NCBI RefSeq assembly: GCF_009707485.1
Contig: NZ_CP046121.1
Coordinates: 1,426,001-1,490,000 of the forward strand
Reading direction: 5' to 3'
Length of the DNA: 64,000 nt
Source: Nostocoides sp. HKS02
GTDB taxonomy: Bacteria; Actinomycetota; Actinomycetes; Actinomycetales; Dermatophilaceae
Made by a program: the position numbers and the translations under genes. The notes under the pieces were generated by a model. The model was not told the origin of the DNA. It made no database searches and worked only from the letters and a program-made list of their open reading frames with translations. Positions 27,547 through 36,808 of this stretch are shown here, in pieces. Each line of letters opens with the position of its first letter. Positions within the stretch are counted from its first letter, which is position 1.

Positions 27547-27563
27547 AACGAAACTGTTTCGTT
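27547..27563. promoter_or_regulatory. Probable TetR operator (perfect 8-bp inverted repeat)
   Basis: AACGAAAC, one base, GTTTCGTT is a perfect palindrome that stands out as AT-rich in this genome. It lies 19 bases upstream of the TetR GTG start and just ahead of its AAGGAG, so a bound dimer would block transcription start. Autorepression, together with control of the downstream exporter, is the likely role. Confidence 0.75.
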
Positions 27564-27581
27564 CCATCCAAGGAGAATGTC

Positions 27582-28211
27582 GTGACCCCCGCTCGAACCC
27601 CGGCACCCACCGTGGAGCCGGCACGCACCCGGCCCCGGGTCGAGGGCGAGCGCGAACGCGAGATCCTCGAGGCTGCACTGGGGTCGCTCGTCGAGCTCGG
27701 GTACGACCGCCTGACCTTCGACGCGGTCGCGGCGAGCGCCAAGGCCTCCAAGGCGACGCTCTACCGCCGCTGGCCCGGCAAGGTCGACCTCGTGGTTGAC
27801 GCCCTGCAGCTCATGCTCGGCGTCGAGGCCGACCGGTACCCGGACACCGGGTCCCTGCGGGGCGACCTCATCGCCCAAGCCTGCGCCAAGGGGGGCCTGT
27901 CCGATGACCGCCTGATCGGGGTCTTCGCCTCGCTCCTCAACGCGTTGCACCGGGACCCGGAACTGCATAACGCGATCACGAACCGACTGATCGGCCCGAA
28001 GATGGCGATCTCTCGGCGCGTCTTCGAGGCGGCCCAACGTCGCGGCGAGATCGGCCCCGATGCCGACCTGCAGCTCCTGGGGAGCCTCCTGCCAGCCATC
28101 AGCATCCACGAGGCGATGTTGACCGGTTCCCACCCCTCTCGAGAACGCCTCGTCACCCTCGTGGACAGCGTCGTCCTCCCAGCCTGCGCCGCAACGGTGC
28201 CGCGCGGCTGA
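27582..28211 (+). CDS. TetR/AcrR family transcriptional regulator
   Basis: A 209-residue regulator. The helix-turn-helix is LTFDAVAASAKASKATLYRRWPGKVDLV (split across helices 2-3; LYRRWPGK is diagnostic), followed by an all-helical ligand domain. GTG at 27582 is chosen over longer frames because AAGGAG lies seven bases upstream and the operator sits before it. It is followed after 79 bases by a DHA2 exporter gene on the same strand, its probable target. The inducer is unknown. Confidence 0.92.
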   Translation: MTPARTPAPTVEPARTRPRVEGEREREILEAALGSLVELGYDRLTFDAVAASAKASKATLYRRWPGKVDLVVDALQLMLGVEADRYPDTGSLRGDLIAQACAKGGLSDDRLIGVFASLLNALHRDPELHNAITNRLIGPKMAISRRVFEAAQRRGEIGPDADLQLLGSLLPAISIHEAMLTGSHPSRERLVTLVDSVVLPACAATVPRG

Positions 28212-28290
28212 TCCCGATCCACCAGCACCTCAGCAGCAGCACCTCAGCACGTCACTCTCACCTGCCACCGCACCCGCGAAGGACTCCCTC

Positions 28291-29845
28291 ATGTCTTCAC
28301 CCACCGTGGTCGAGCCTGTCTCGACCCCAGCTGCGCCGCCCGCCCTGAGCGGTCGCCCCCAGCGCCTGGGCATCGCCCTCACCATCATCAGCGCGGCGCA
28401 GCTCATGGTCGTCCTGGACGGCACCATCGTGAACATCGCGATGCCGCACATCATGACCGACCTGGGCTTCACGCAGGAGAACCTCTCCTGGGTCGTCACG
28501 GCATACACGCTGGCCTTCGGCGGACTGCTCCTGCTCGGAGGCCGACTCGGTGACCTCTTCGGTCGGCGCAAGGTCTTCCTCACCGGTGTCCTGCTCTTCG
28601 CCGGGGCCTCGTTGCTCGGCGGTCTGGCCCAGAGCGAGGGGATGCTGCTCGGGGCGCGCGCCCTGCAGGGGATCGGCGCGGCCCTGGCCTCCCCCACCGC
28701 GCTCGCGCTGATCACCACGACCTTCCCCGCCGGCCCCGCACGCAACCGCGCCATGGGCGTGTATGCCGCCATGTCCGGCGCCGGCGCCGCCGTGGGCCTG
28801 ATCCTCGGAGGCGCCCTCACCGAGGTGAACTGGCGCTGGACGATGTTCATCAACGTGCCGATCGGCATCCTCGTCGCCGTGCTGGCACCCCGGTTCCTCA
28901 AGGAGTCCGAGCGCGGGCAGGGGCGCGTCGACGTGCCCGGCGCCATCCTCGGGTCGGCGGGCCTGGTCTCCCTCGTCTACGGCCTCACGAACGCCGCGAG
29001 CCACTCGTGGACGTCCGCGACCACGGTGACGACCCTGACCGCCGGCGTCCTCATGCTCGCCGCCTTCCCTCGTGGTGGAGGCCCGCTCTCCCCACGCGCT
29101 CATGCCGATTCGCATCCTGGCCGACCGCACCCGTGGCACCTCGTTCGTCGTCATGCTCATCGTGGGCGCAGCGATGTTCGCGATGTTCTACTTCCTCGGC
29201 TTCTACATCCAGCAGGTGCTGGGGTACTCGCCGCTGAAGTCCGGCTTCGCCTTCCTCCCCTTCAGCGTCGGCATCGTCGTCGCCGCCCAGATCGCGTCGA
29301 CACTCATCTCCCGCGTCGACCCGCGCTGGATCTCCGGCACGGGCGCCTTCCTCGCGGCGGTCGGCATGTTCGGCTTCTCACGACTCACCGTCGACAGCTC
29401 GTACGCCACCGGGCTGCTCCGTTGGGTCGTCACCCTCGCCTTCGGCATGGGACTGACCTTCGTCCCGATGACGCTGACCGCCGTGGCCGGCGTGGCGCAG
29501 GAGGACTCGGGCGTGGCCTCGGCCGTGCTCAACACCATGCAGCAGGTCGGCGGCGCCCTCGGTCTGGCGACACTGAGCACCGTGTTCGCCAACGCGGCCA
29601 AGGACCGCGGCGCCGAGCTCGGAGCAGCCCTCCAGGCCAAGGTCGCTGCTGGCGGGCTCACCCCTGCCCAGCTGCCGGGCGCCAAGCACCAGATCGCCTT
29701 GCAGGCCCAGACCTTCGGCTCGGCGCACGCCTACCTCGTGGGTGCAGGCATGATCCTGGTCGGCTCGCTGATCACGTTCCTGTTCCTCACGGTCAAGCAC
29801 GAGGCCCTCTCGACCGACGGCCACGAGAACGTGCACCTGGCCTGA
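28291..29845 (+). CDS. MFS drug exporter, DHA2 (EmrB/QacA-like) family, frameshifted
   Basis: This is a fourteen-helix proton-coupled exporter. Motif A GGRLGDLFGRRK follows helix 2, motif C is in helix 5 (GIGAALASPTALALI), and D-G-T-I-V-N-I-A in helix 1 marks the DHA2 group. As written, the frame breaks in a C3 run at 29067-29069: TTCCCTC where TTCCTC would keep Phe-Leu and join LAAF to LVVEARSPHALMP. Both halves are fully conserved, so a one-base sequence error is more likely than a dead gene. The gene follows the TetR regulator and is closed by the hairpin at 29869. Confidence 0.9.
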
Positions 29846-29868
29846 CCCTGCCTCACCCCCGGTCCCTC

Positions 29869-29941
29869 CGACTTATTGCCCTGAATCCACTGGAACGGCG
29901 CCCTTTGGGCGCCGGGACGGTGGATTCAGGGCAATAAGTCG
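29869..29941. terminator. Compound hairpin with perfect 22-bp arms between convergent genes
   Basis: Arms 29869-29890 and 29920-29941 are perfect complements (outer part CGACTTATTGCCC...), enclosing a second perfect hairpin, GGCGCCC TTT GGGCGCC (29897-29913). It begins immediately after the hrpA stop and about 24 bases after the exporter stop, where a bidirectional terminator is expected. The AT-rich ACTTATTG ends are unusual for this genome and give a run of U/A at each foot of the stem. Confidence 0.8.
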
Positions 29942-32900
29942 TCAGGTGAGGGCGGCGATCGCGGCGCGGATGCGCTTCTCCGAAACCGGGTATGCCGTGC
30001 CGAGCCCGTTCGCGAACAGGCTCACCCGCAGCTCCTCGACCATCCAGCCGACCGCTCGCACGGACGCCGATCGCCGCTCGACCCGGGACAGCGAGGCCAG
30101 CAGGTCCGCATAGGCGATCTCGACACGGTCGACGACCTCCTGGCTGACCGCGTCACGAGCCAGGGCTGACGGTGAGGAGGTGGCCTTGTCGAGACGTTGG
30201 AGCATCGCGCGCAGGTAGCGCCGCAGGTGCACGAGATGGTCGGCGCCGGTGTCGGCGACGAAGCCGGCATACACCAGGCTCTCCAGCTGGGCGCGCACGT
30301 CGGCCACCAGCGGCGCCGCGGCGGGGCTCGTCAGCCGGTCCAGGGCGGCACTCACCTCGCGAGCCGCCGACAGCACCGGCTCGACGTCGTCGAGCACGGC
30401 GAGGACTCGGGTGGCGACATGCGTCCGCACCGCCGTCTGCAGCTCCTCGAACGCCTGGGCATCCCGCACCACCCCACCTGCCCGCTCGGCCACGATGGAG
30501 TCGACGGCAGCCGCGAGGGTGTCCTCGAGCAGGGCCGGCACCGAGCCGTGCGGGTTGGACCCTAGCGCGAGCTTCTGGGCATTGGTCAGGCGGGCGAGCA
30601 CGCGTTTCCACGGCGCGGTGGTCGTGAGCAGCAGCAGCCTGCGAACCCCCAGCGCCGTCGCGGCGTGCGCCTCGCGCTCCCCCGCCATGACGACGAGGTC
30701 GACCGAGTCGCCCCGGTCGACCAGGGCCGGGAAGCCGTGGACAGTCTGGCCGCCGGACTGCGACTCGAAGGTCTCGGGCAGCACGCCGAAGTCCCACTGC
30801 CGCAGCCCCTTTCGCTCGATCGATGCTCCGGCCCTCGACATCCGGCGTTGCACCTGTCCCGCGAGCGCGCCCTGCAGTGAGCCGAGGTCCTTGCCGCTGG
30901 CGAGGACCTGGCCGCTGCCGTCCTCGACGGCGAAGGTGATGCGCAGGTGGTCCGGGACGCGGTCGGCACCGAACTGGTCCGGCGGCACCTGGACCCCGGT
31001 GCGCGCCCGCAGGACACGGGCCAGCTCGTCGGCGAGCTTGCGCCCAGCCCCGGGCTGGGCGTCGGCCAGGGCTCGTGCGGCGTGGTCGGGCGCCGGGACG
31101 AAGTGCACCCGCGTGGCCTTCGGCAGCGATCGCAACAGCGCCGTCGCGAGGTCCTCGCGCAGCCCCGGCACCTGCCAGTCGAACCCGTCATCGGTCACCT
31201 GGTTGAGCACCTGAACCGGGATGTGCACCGTGACACCGTCCGCCGCGGCTCCGGGCTCGAACTGGTAGGTCACCGGCAGCTCGAGCCCGCCCTGGTGCCA
31301 GACCTTGGGGTAGTCCGTCGCGGACACGTCCTGCGCGCTGTCCCGGGTCAAGAGCTCCTCGGTGAAGGTCAGCAGCCCGGGCGACTCACGACGGGCGGCC
31401 TTCCACCACCGGTCGAAATGTCGCTGCGACACCACCTCCGCCGGGATCCTCGCGTCGTAGAACGCGATGAGGTCCTCGTCGTCGACGAGGATGTCGCGCC
31501 GACGCGCACGCTCCTCAAGCTCCGAAAGCCGCTGCAGCAGAGCTTGGTTCGCGGCGAAGAACTCGTGGTGCGTGTCCCAGTCACCCTCGACCAACGCGTG
31601 CCGGATGAACAGGTCGCGGGCCTCCTCCGGGTTCACCCGCGAGTACTGGACGGTGCGGGCGGCCACGAGCGGCACGCCATAGAGCGTGACGCGCTCGGTG
31701 GCGACGACCGCCCCCTGCTTGCGCGACCAGCGCGGCTCGGAGTAGGTGCGCTTGACGAGGTGCGACGCGAGTCGCTCGGCCCAGACGGGGTCGATGCGCG
31801 CGTTGGTGCGCGCCCACAGCCGAGTGGTCTCGACGAGCTCGGCCGACATCACCCACGTGGGCTGCCGCCGGAACAGCGTGGACCCGGGCGAGATGCCGAA
31901 CCGCGCACCGCGCGCGCCCAGGTAGTCCCGCTTGGCCTCGTCGCGCAGCCCGATGTGCGACAGCAGGCCGGCGAGCAGGGCCTGGTGGACGACGTCCGCG
32001 ACCGGCGGTTCACCCGGGGCGGCGGTGCTCTGCCTGGGGTCGATCCCGAGCTGCTCGCACGCCTTTCGCGTCTGGCTGTGCAGGTCCTGCCATTCGCGCA
32101 CCCGCAGGTAGTGCAGGTACTCGGCGCGGCACATTCGACGAAACGCGCTGTGCGACAGCGCCTTCTGCTGGTCCTTGAGGTACGCCCAGAGGTTGAGCAG
32201 CGAGATGAAGTCGGAGTGCTCGTCGCGGAACCGTGCGTGCGACTGGTCGGCCTGGGTCTGCTTGTCCGCCGGCCGCTCACGTGGATCCTGCATCGACAGG
32301 GCGGCGACGATGACGAGCACCTCGCGAGTGCAGCCCAGCCGGCCCGCCTCGATGAGCATCCGCCCGAGGCGTGGGTCCAGCGGGAGCCTGGCCAGCGACT
32401 TCCCGTATGCCGTGAGCCTGCGGTCGCTGTCGAACGCCTCCAGCTCCTCCAGGAGCCGCACGCCGTCGGCCACCTGACGCGCGTCCGGCGGGTCGACGAA
32501 CGGAAAGGCCCCGACGTCGCCGAGCCCGAGTGCGGTCATCTGGAGGATGACCGACGCCAGGCTCGTGCGCTGGATCTCGGGTTCGGTGAACTCCGGTCGG
32601 GACTCGAAGTCCTCCTGGGAGTAGAGCCTGATGCAGATGCCGTCGGCGAGCCGACCACAGCGGCCCGCACGCTGGTTGGCGCTGGCCTGCGAGACCGGCT
32701 CGATCGGCAGCCGCTGCACCTTGGTGCGCTGGCTGTAGCGGGAGATCCGGGCAGTGCCTGCGTCGACGACGTAGCGGATCCCCGGCACCGTCAGCGACGT
32801 CTCGGCGACGTTGGTGGACAGGATGATCCGTCGCCCGGTGGCCCGCCCGAAGACGCGGTGCTGTTCGGCCGCGGAGAGCCGCGCGTACAGCGGCAGCACC

Positions 32901-33827
32901 TCGGTCTGCGGCAGGTCCAGGGCCTGGAGCGCCTCGGCCGTATCGCGGATCTCCCGCTCACCGGAGAGGAAGACCAGGATGTCGTGCCCTGACCCGTCGG
33001 CGCCGCGCTCGGTCCACAGCTCCTCGACGGCCTCGCAGACACCGGTCACCTGGTCGCGTTCCTCCCCGCCTGCGGCCTGGGCTCCCTCGACCCTCCGGAC
33101 GGTCGGGGTCGACCAGTGGTCGGTAGCGCACCTCGACGGGATAGGTGCGGCCCGAGACCTCGATGATCGGCGCGGGCGTGCCATCGGTGCCTGCGAAGTG
33201 ACGGGCGAACCGCTCCGGGTCGATGGTGGCCGAGGTGATGACGACCTTGAGGTCGGGGCGTTGCGGCAGCAGCTGTTTGAGGTAGCCGAGGATGAAGTCG
33301 ATGTTGAGCGACCGCTCGTGCGCCTCGTCGATGATGATCGTGTCGTACTTGCGCAGCATCCGGTCCCGCTGCATCTCGGCGAGCAGGATGCCGTCGGTCA
33401 TCACCTTGACGAGGGTGCGATCGCTCGACTCGTCGGCGAACCGCACCTGGTAGCCGATGACCCCGCCCAGCTCGACCTGCAGCTCCTCGGCAATCCGCTC
33501 GGCGACCGACCGCGCGGCGATCCGGCGCGGCTGGGTGTGGCCGATCAGGCCCTCGCGACCGCGGCCGACCTCCAGGCAGATCTTCGGCAGCTGGGTGGTC
33601 TTTCCCGAGCCCGTCTCCCCCGCGACGATGACCACCTGGTGGTCCCGGATCGCTGCGGCGATGTCGTCCTTGCGGGCGACGACCGGAAGCTCCTCGGGGT
33701 ATCGCAGATCGGGTAGCGCGATGACCGGGCGCGGTGCGCGCCCCGGGGCTGCCGCACCCCGTCCCCGGCGCGGCGGCCTGCGCCGGTTCCGGGCAGCCGA
33801 GGGCTGTGGGGAACCGGCGGAGGACAT
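29942..33827 (-). CDS. hrpA: ATP-dependent RNA helicase HrpA, frameshifted
   Basis: A DEAH-box RNA helicase of about 1290 residues. The N-terminal part has motif [10 protein letters not shown], motif II DEAH and motif III SAT. The downstream part has the QRAGRCGR motif VI, HA2/OB-type helicase-associated domains and a long C-terminal DUF3418 region. The frame breaks near 33084-33093 (a CCC run in CTCCCTCGACCCTCC); removing one base joins [11 protein letters not shown] to [12 protein letters not shown]. Nothing else is damaged. The ATG at 33827 has no strong ribosome-binding site. It lies downstream of metY on the same strand, separated by a 10-bp tandem repeat. Confidence 0.92.
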
Positions 33828-33850
33828 GCCCGCAGCATACGTTCGCCGCG

Positions 33851-33900
33851 CCGGGGTGCGCCGGGGTGCGCCGGGGTGCGCCAGGGTGCGCCGGGGTGCG
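33851..33900. repeat. 10-bp tandem repeat (5 copies) between metY and hrpA
   Basis: CCGGGGTGCG is repeated five times without gaps; the fourth copy reads CCAGGGTGCG. It fills most of the space between the metY stop (33907) and the hrpA start (33827). It lies upstream of hrpA, so it could affect hrpA transcription or leader structure, but no function is apparent. Confidence 0.88.
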
Positions 33901-33906
33901 CTGCCC

Positions 33907-35231
33907 TCAGGCGCCCTTCGCGGCGGTGAAGCCCTGGTCGAGGTCGGCGAGGATGTCGTCGATGTGCTCGATGCCGACCGCAAGACGCACCAGCCCGGGC
34001 GTGACACCCGCGGCGAGGCGGTCGGCGTCCGGACCCTGCGAGTGGGTGGTGGAGGCGGGGTGGATGGCGAGGGACCGCACGTCGCCGATGTTCGCCACAT
34101 GGCTGTGCAGGGTGAGCGCCTCGACGAACCGGCGACCGGCCGGCACCCCTCCCCCGGATCTCGAACGCGAGCACCGCTCCCGCGCCCCGCGGCGTGTACT
34201 TCTGCGCCTTCGCGAACGACTCGTGGTCCGGCAGCGATGCCCACACGACCCGCTCCACCTCCTCACGGCCCTGGAGGTAGGCCGCCACCTGGTGCGTGTT
34301 CTCCAGGTGCCGCTCGATCCGCAGGCTCAGGGTCTCGATGCCCTGTGCGATGAGGGAACGCGTTGAACGGCGCGATCGCAGGCCCGAGGTCGCGCAGCAG
34401 CTGCACCCGCGCCTTGAGGATGAACGCGAGGTTGGCGCCGAGCGGGCTGCCCACGCCGAGGTCGCGCGCGAACACGAGCCCGTGGTAGCTCTCCTCCGGA
34501 GTGTTGTAGTTCGGGAACTTCTCCGGGTCGGCGGCGAAGTCGAAGGTGCCGCCGTCGACGATCACCCCGGCGATCGACGTGCCATGTCCACCAAGGTATT
34601 TCGTCGCCGAGTGGACGACGACGTCCGCGCCCCACTCGAGCGGGCGGATGAGGTAGGGCGTGGCGATGGTGTTGTCGACAACCAGCGGGACGCCGGCCTC
34701 GTGCGCCACCGCCGCAACCCCCTCGATGTCGAGGACCTCCGACTTCGGGTTCGAGATGGTCTCCCCGAAGAAGAGCTTGGTGTTGGGCCGGACCGCGGCC
34801 CGCCACGAAGCAAGGTCGTTGGCGTCCTCGACGAAGGTCACCTCGATCCCGAACTTCGGCAGGGTGTGCTTGAGCAGGTTGAAGGTGCCGCCATAGAGAC
34901 TCGGGCTGGCCACGAGGTGGTCGCCCGCCTCGGCGATGTTGAGGATCGCCAGCGTCTCGGCAGCCTGACCCGACGCCACGAGGAGGGCACCGACCCCGCC
35001 CTCGAGCGAGGCAACGCGCTGCTCGACGGCATCCTGCGTCGGGTTCATGATCCGGGTGTAGATGTTGCCGAACTCCTTGAGGGCAAACAGGTTCGCGGCG
35101 TGCTCGGTGTCCCTGAAGGCGTAGGAGGTGGTCTGGTAGATCGGCAGGGCGCGCGCGCCGGTGGCCGCGTCCGGCTCCTGTCCGACATGGATCTGGCGGG
35201 TCTCGAAGGACCAGCTGGGGGTGTCGCTCAT
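33907..35231 (-). CDS. metY: O-acetylhomoserine aminocarboxypropyltransferase, with two frameshifts
   Basis: MetY uses PLP to make homocysteine directly from O-acetylhomoserine and sulfide. The N-terminal two thirds are intact: [33 protein letters not shown], and the PLP lysine in [11 protein letters not shown]. The frame then breaks twice, each fixed by removing one base: a GGG run at 34354-34356 (restoring [18 protein letters not shown]) and a C5 run at 34151-34155 (restoring [19 protein letters not shown]). The C-terminal [22 protein letters not shown] is perfect. The ATG at 35231 has AGAGG upstream. A SAM-IV riboswitch controls it. I infer a functional gene with sequence errors. Confidence 0.92.
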
Positions 35232-35346
35232 GGTCGTGACCTCTCGTGTCGTCGAACCGCTCGCGCCGAGGCGGGCGGCCTGGCTGCGGGGACACGTGGT
35301 GAGCCGCCCGCGCTTGCGACTGGTCCGCGGGTGCGGCACCGGTCGC

Positions 35347-35430
35347 CAGGTCCTCACCCGGGGCACCCCACCGCGGTTGGAGGGTTGCCGGCCAGCGAGC
35401 CGGGGCTTCGCGCTGGCACTCATGACCTGT
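35347..35430 (-). promoter_or_regulatory. SAM-IV riboswitch upstream of metY
   Basis: On the minus strand the element reads AGGTCATGAGTGCCAGCG, then AAGCCCCGGCTCGCTGG, CCGGCAACCCTCC, AACCGCGGTGGGGTGCC and CCGGGTGAGGACCT. It is nearly identical to the element before metX, with a longer P3 loop and compensating changes in P1 (AGGTC with GACCT). It lies about 116 bases upstream of the metY ATG, leaving room for an expression platform. A possible -10 (TAACCT, plus-strand 35435-35440) lies just upstream. Confidence 0.88.
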
Positions 35431-35523
35431 CGGCAGGTTACGTCGCGGACGGTCCGATCCGGCATACCCATCTCTCATCGCGGACGGGGGCATATCTGCG
35501 CGGGTGCCGGTGTTGGGGTGTTT

Positions 35524-35955
35524 ATGACGATTACCGGCGAATACGCTCCCAGTACCAGCGGTTGGGTCCGCGACCAGGTCGAGAAGATCGAGGCGACTGG
35601 CACGACCCACTCGGTGTCGGTCCAGGACCGACAGGTCGTGCTCCTCACGATGCTCGGCGTCTCGGGCAAGGTGCGCAAGGTGCCGCTCATGCGGGTCGAG
35701 CACGACGGGGTGTATGCCGCGGTGGCGAGCAAGGGTGGCGCTCCGGAGCACCCCCAGTGGTACGCGAACGTGCGCAAGAACCCGGTCCTCGACCTCCAGG
35801 ACGGCGAGCGCACCTGGACCGTCCGGGCCCGCGAGATCTCGGGCGAGGAGCGCGAGCAGTGGTGGGAGCGCTGCGTCGCCGCGTTCCCGCCCTACGCCGA
35901 CTACCAGGTCAAGACCGACCGGCTGATCCCGGTGTTCCTCCTGGAAGCTGTGTGA
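35524..35955 (+). CDS. Deazaflavin (F420)-dependent nitroreductase family protein (Ddn-like)
   Basis: A 143-residue single-domain split-barrel protein of the Ddn/FQR family, which uses reduced F420 to reduce quinones or nitro compounds. The diagnostic run is GVSGKVRKVPLMRVEHDG, with KGGAPEHPQWYANVRKNP after it, where the cofactor phosphate and substrate bind. The ATG at 35524 lies in the space upstream of the divergent metY riboswitch. Its last 47 bases overlap the 3' end of the convergent membrane protein gene. Family assignment is firm; the substrate is unknown. Confidence 0.88.
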   Translation: MTITGEYAPSTSGWVRDQVEKIEATGTTHSVSVQDRQVVLLTMLGVSGKVRKVPLMRVEHDGVYAAVASKGGAPEHPQWYANVRKNPVLDLQDGERTWTVRAREISGEEREQWWERCVAAFPPYADYQVKTDRLIPVFLLEAV

Positions 35956-36367
35956 CCGAGCGCTGGTTCACCCGGCGCAGCCAGAGCAGGCCCAGCACCG
36001 GCAGCACCAGCGGCACGAAGCCGTAGCCGGAACCGAAGTGCGACCACACCGTCTTGTCGGGGAACGCGCTGGGCGCGAGGTATGACGCGAGCCCGACGGT
36101 GAGGACGCCGACGAGCTCGGTCGAGATGGCCACGAGCGCGACGCGCCACGAGGTGCGGTCACCGCGCGCCAGGGCGACCGTCGCCACCACGTAGATCACG
36201 GCAGCCAGCGCGGACAGCAGGTACGCGAGCCGCGCCCGGTCGAAGTACTCGGTGATCTGCAGGATCGAGCGTCCGGTCGCGGCGAGGGCGAGCAACCCGT
36301 AGAGCGCGACCAGCACCACCCCGGGGCCCGAGCGGGTGGACGTCGTCGCGGTGTCGTCGTCAGCCAC
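35909..36367 (-). CDS. Small four-helix membrane protein
   Basis: A 152-residue protein with a short acidic N-terminus and four predicted helices (starting near VVLVALYGLLAL, LAYLLSALAAVIYV, WRVALVAISTELVG and FVPLVLPVLGLLWL). It resembles actinobacterial hypothetical integral membrane proteins, with no functional motif. GTG at 36367 has GGAG five bases upstream and overlaps the stop of the preceding gene by 8 bases. Its 3' end overlaps the convergent Ddn-like gene by 47 bases, so the two ends are mutually antisense. Confidence 0.75.
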   Translation of the reverse strand: MADDDTATTSTRSGPGVVLVALYGLLALAATGRSILQITEYFDRARLAYLLSALAAVIYVVATVALARGDRTSWRVALVAISTELVGVLTVGLASYLAPSAFPDKTVWSHFGSGYGFVPLVLPVLGLLWLRRVNQRSVTQLPGGTPGSAGRS

Positions 36368-36726
36368 GGGCACTCCAGATCTGGTGCAGGCGCGCCGTCA
36401 TCACCGCGGCCGCGAAGGCCCCGACCGCGACGACGCCCATGGACCAGCGGGTCTTCTCCTTGAGCGCGAGGGAACGTCGCCGCCGGCGGCACCAACGGCA
36501 GCGTGATCGCGTATGCCGCGAAGGTGGCCCGCTCGGCGGAGTCGCCCGGGACGCGGCCGAGGTGAACCATGGCCACGACGAGCTGGACCAGCAGGCCTAC
36601 CTCGAGGAGCGCGGCGACCAGCAGCAAGCGGTCGTCGACGAGCCGGCTCCGCGCGGCATACCAGCCCGCGACCACGGTGAGGATCACGGCCAGCACGAAC
36701 ACCGCTGCGGTCAGGGGGTAGAGCAC
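36360..36726 (-). CDS. Small four-helix membrane protein, frameshifted
   Basis: The 121-residue product, once corrected, has four hydrophobic helices: LYPLTAAVFVLAVILTV, LLLVAALLEVGLLVQL, AYAITLPLVPPAATFL and MGVVAVGAFAAAVM. As written, the frame breaks at a GGG run (36470-36472; TTCCCTC on the gene strand); dropping one base restores ATFLALKEKTRWSMG and a stop overlapping the next start. The length (367 bases, 3n+1) fits a single insertion. It is coupled to the membrane protein downstream, and the two probably work together. Function unknown. Confidence 0.72.
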
Positions 36727-36808
36727 GGCCGGAAGCCTACGCGAGCGCGAGCCGAGGGCGACCCTGGGGCGGCACCAGCGGCACCGGCGACACCGGACAC
36801 CGCACGGG

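Noticed and set aside
33851-33900. CRISPR array
   Set aside because: The 10-bp units are contiguous with no spacers and no cas genes are present. The same applies to the 19-bp repeat at 7722 and the repeat at 16205.
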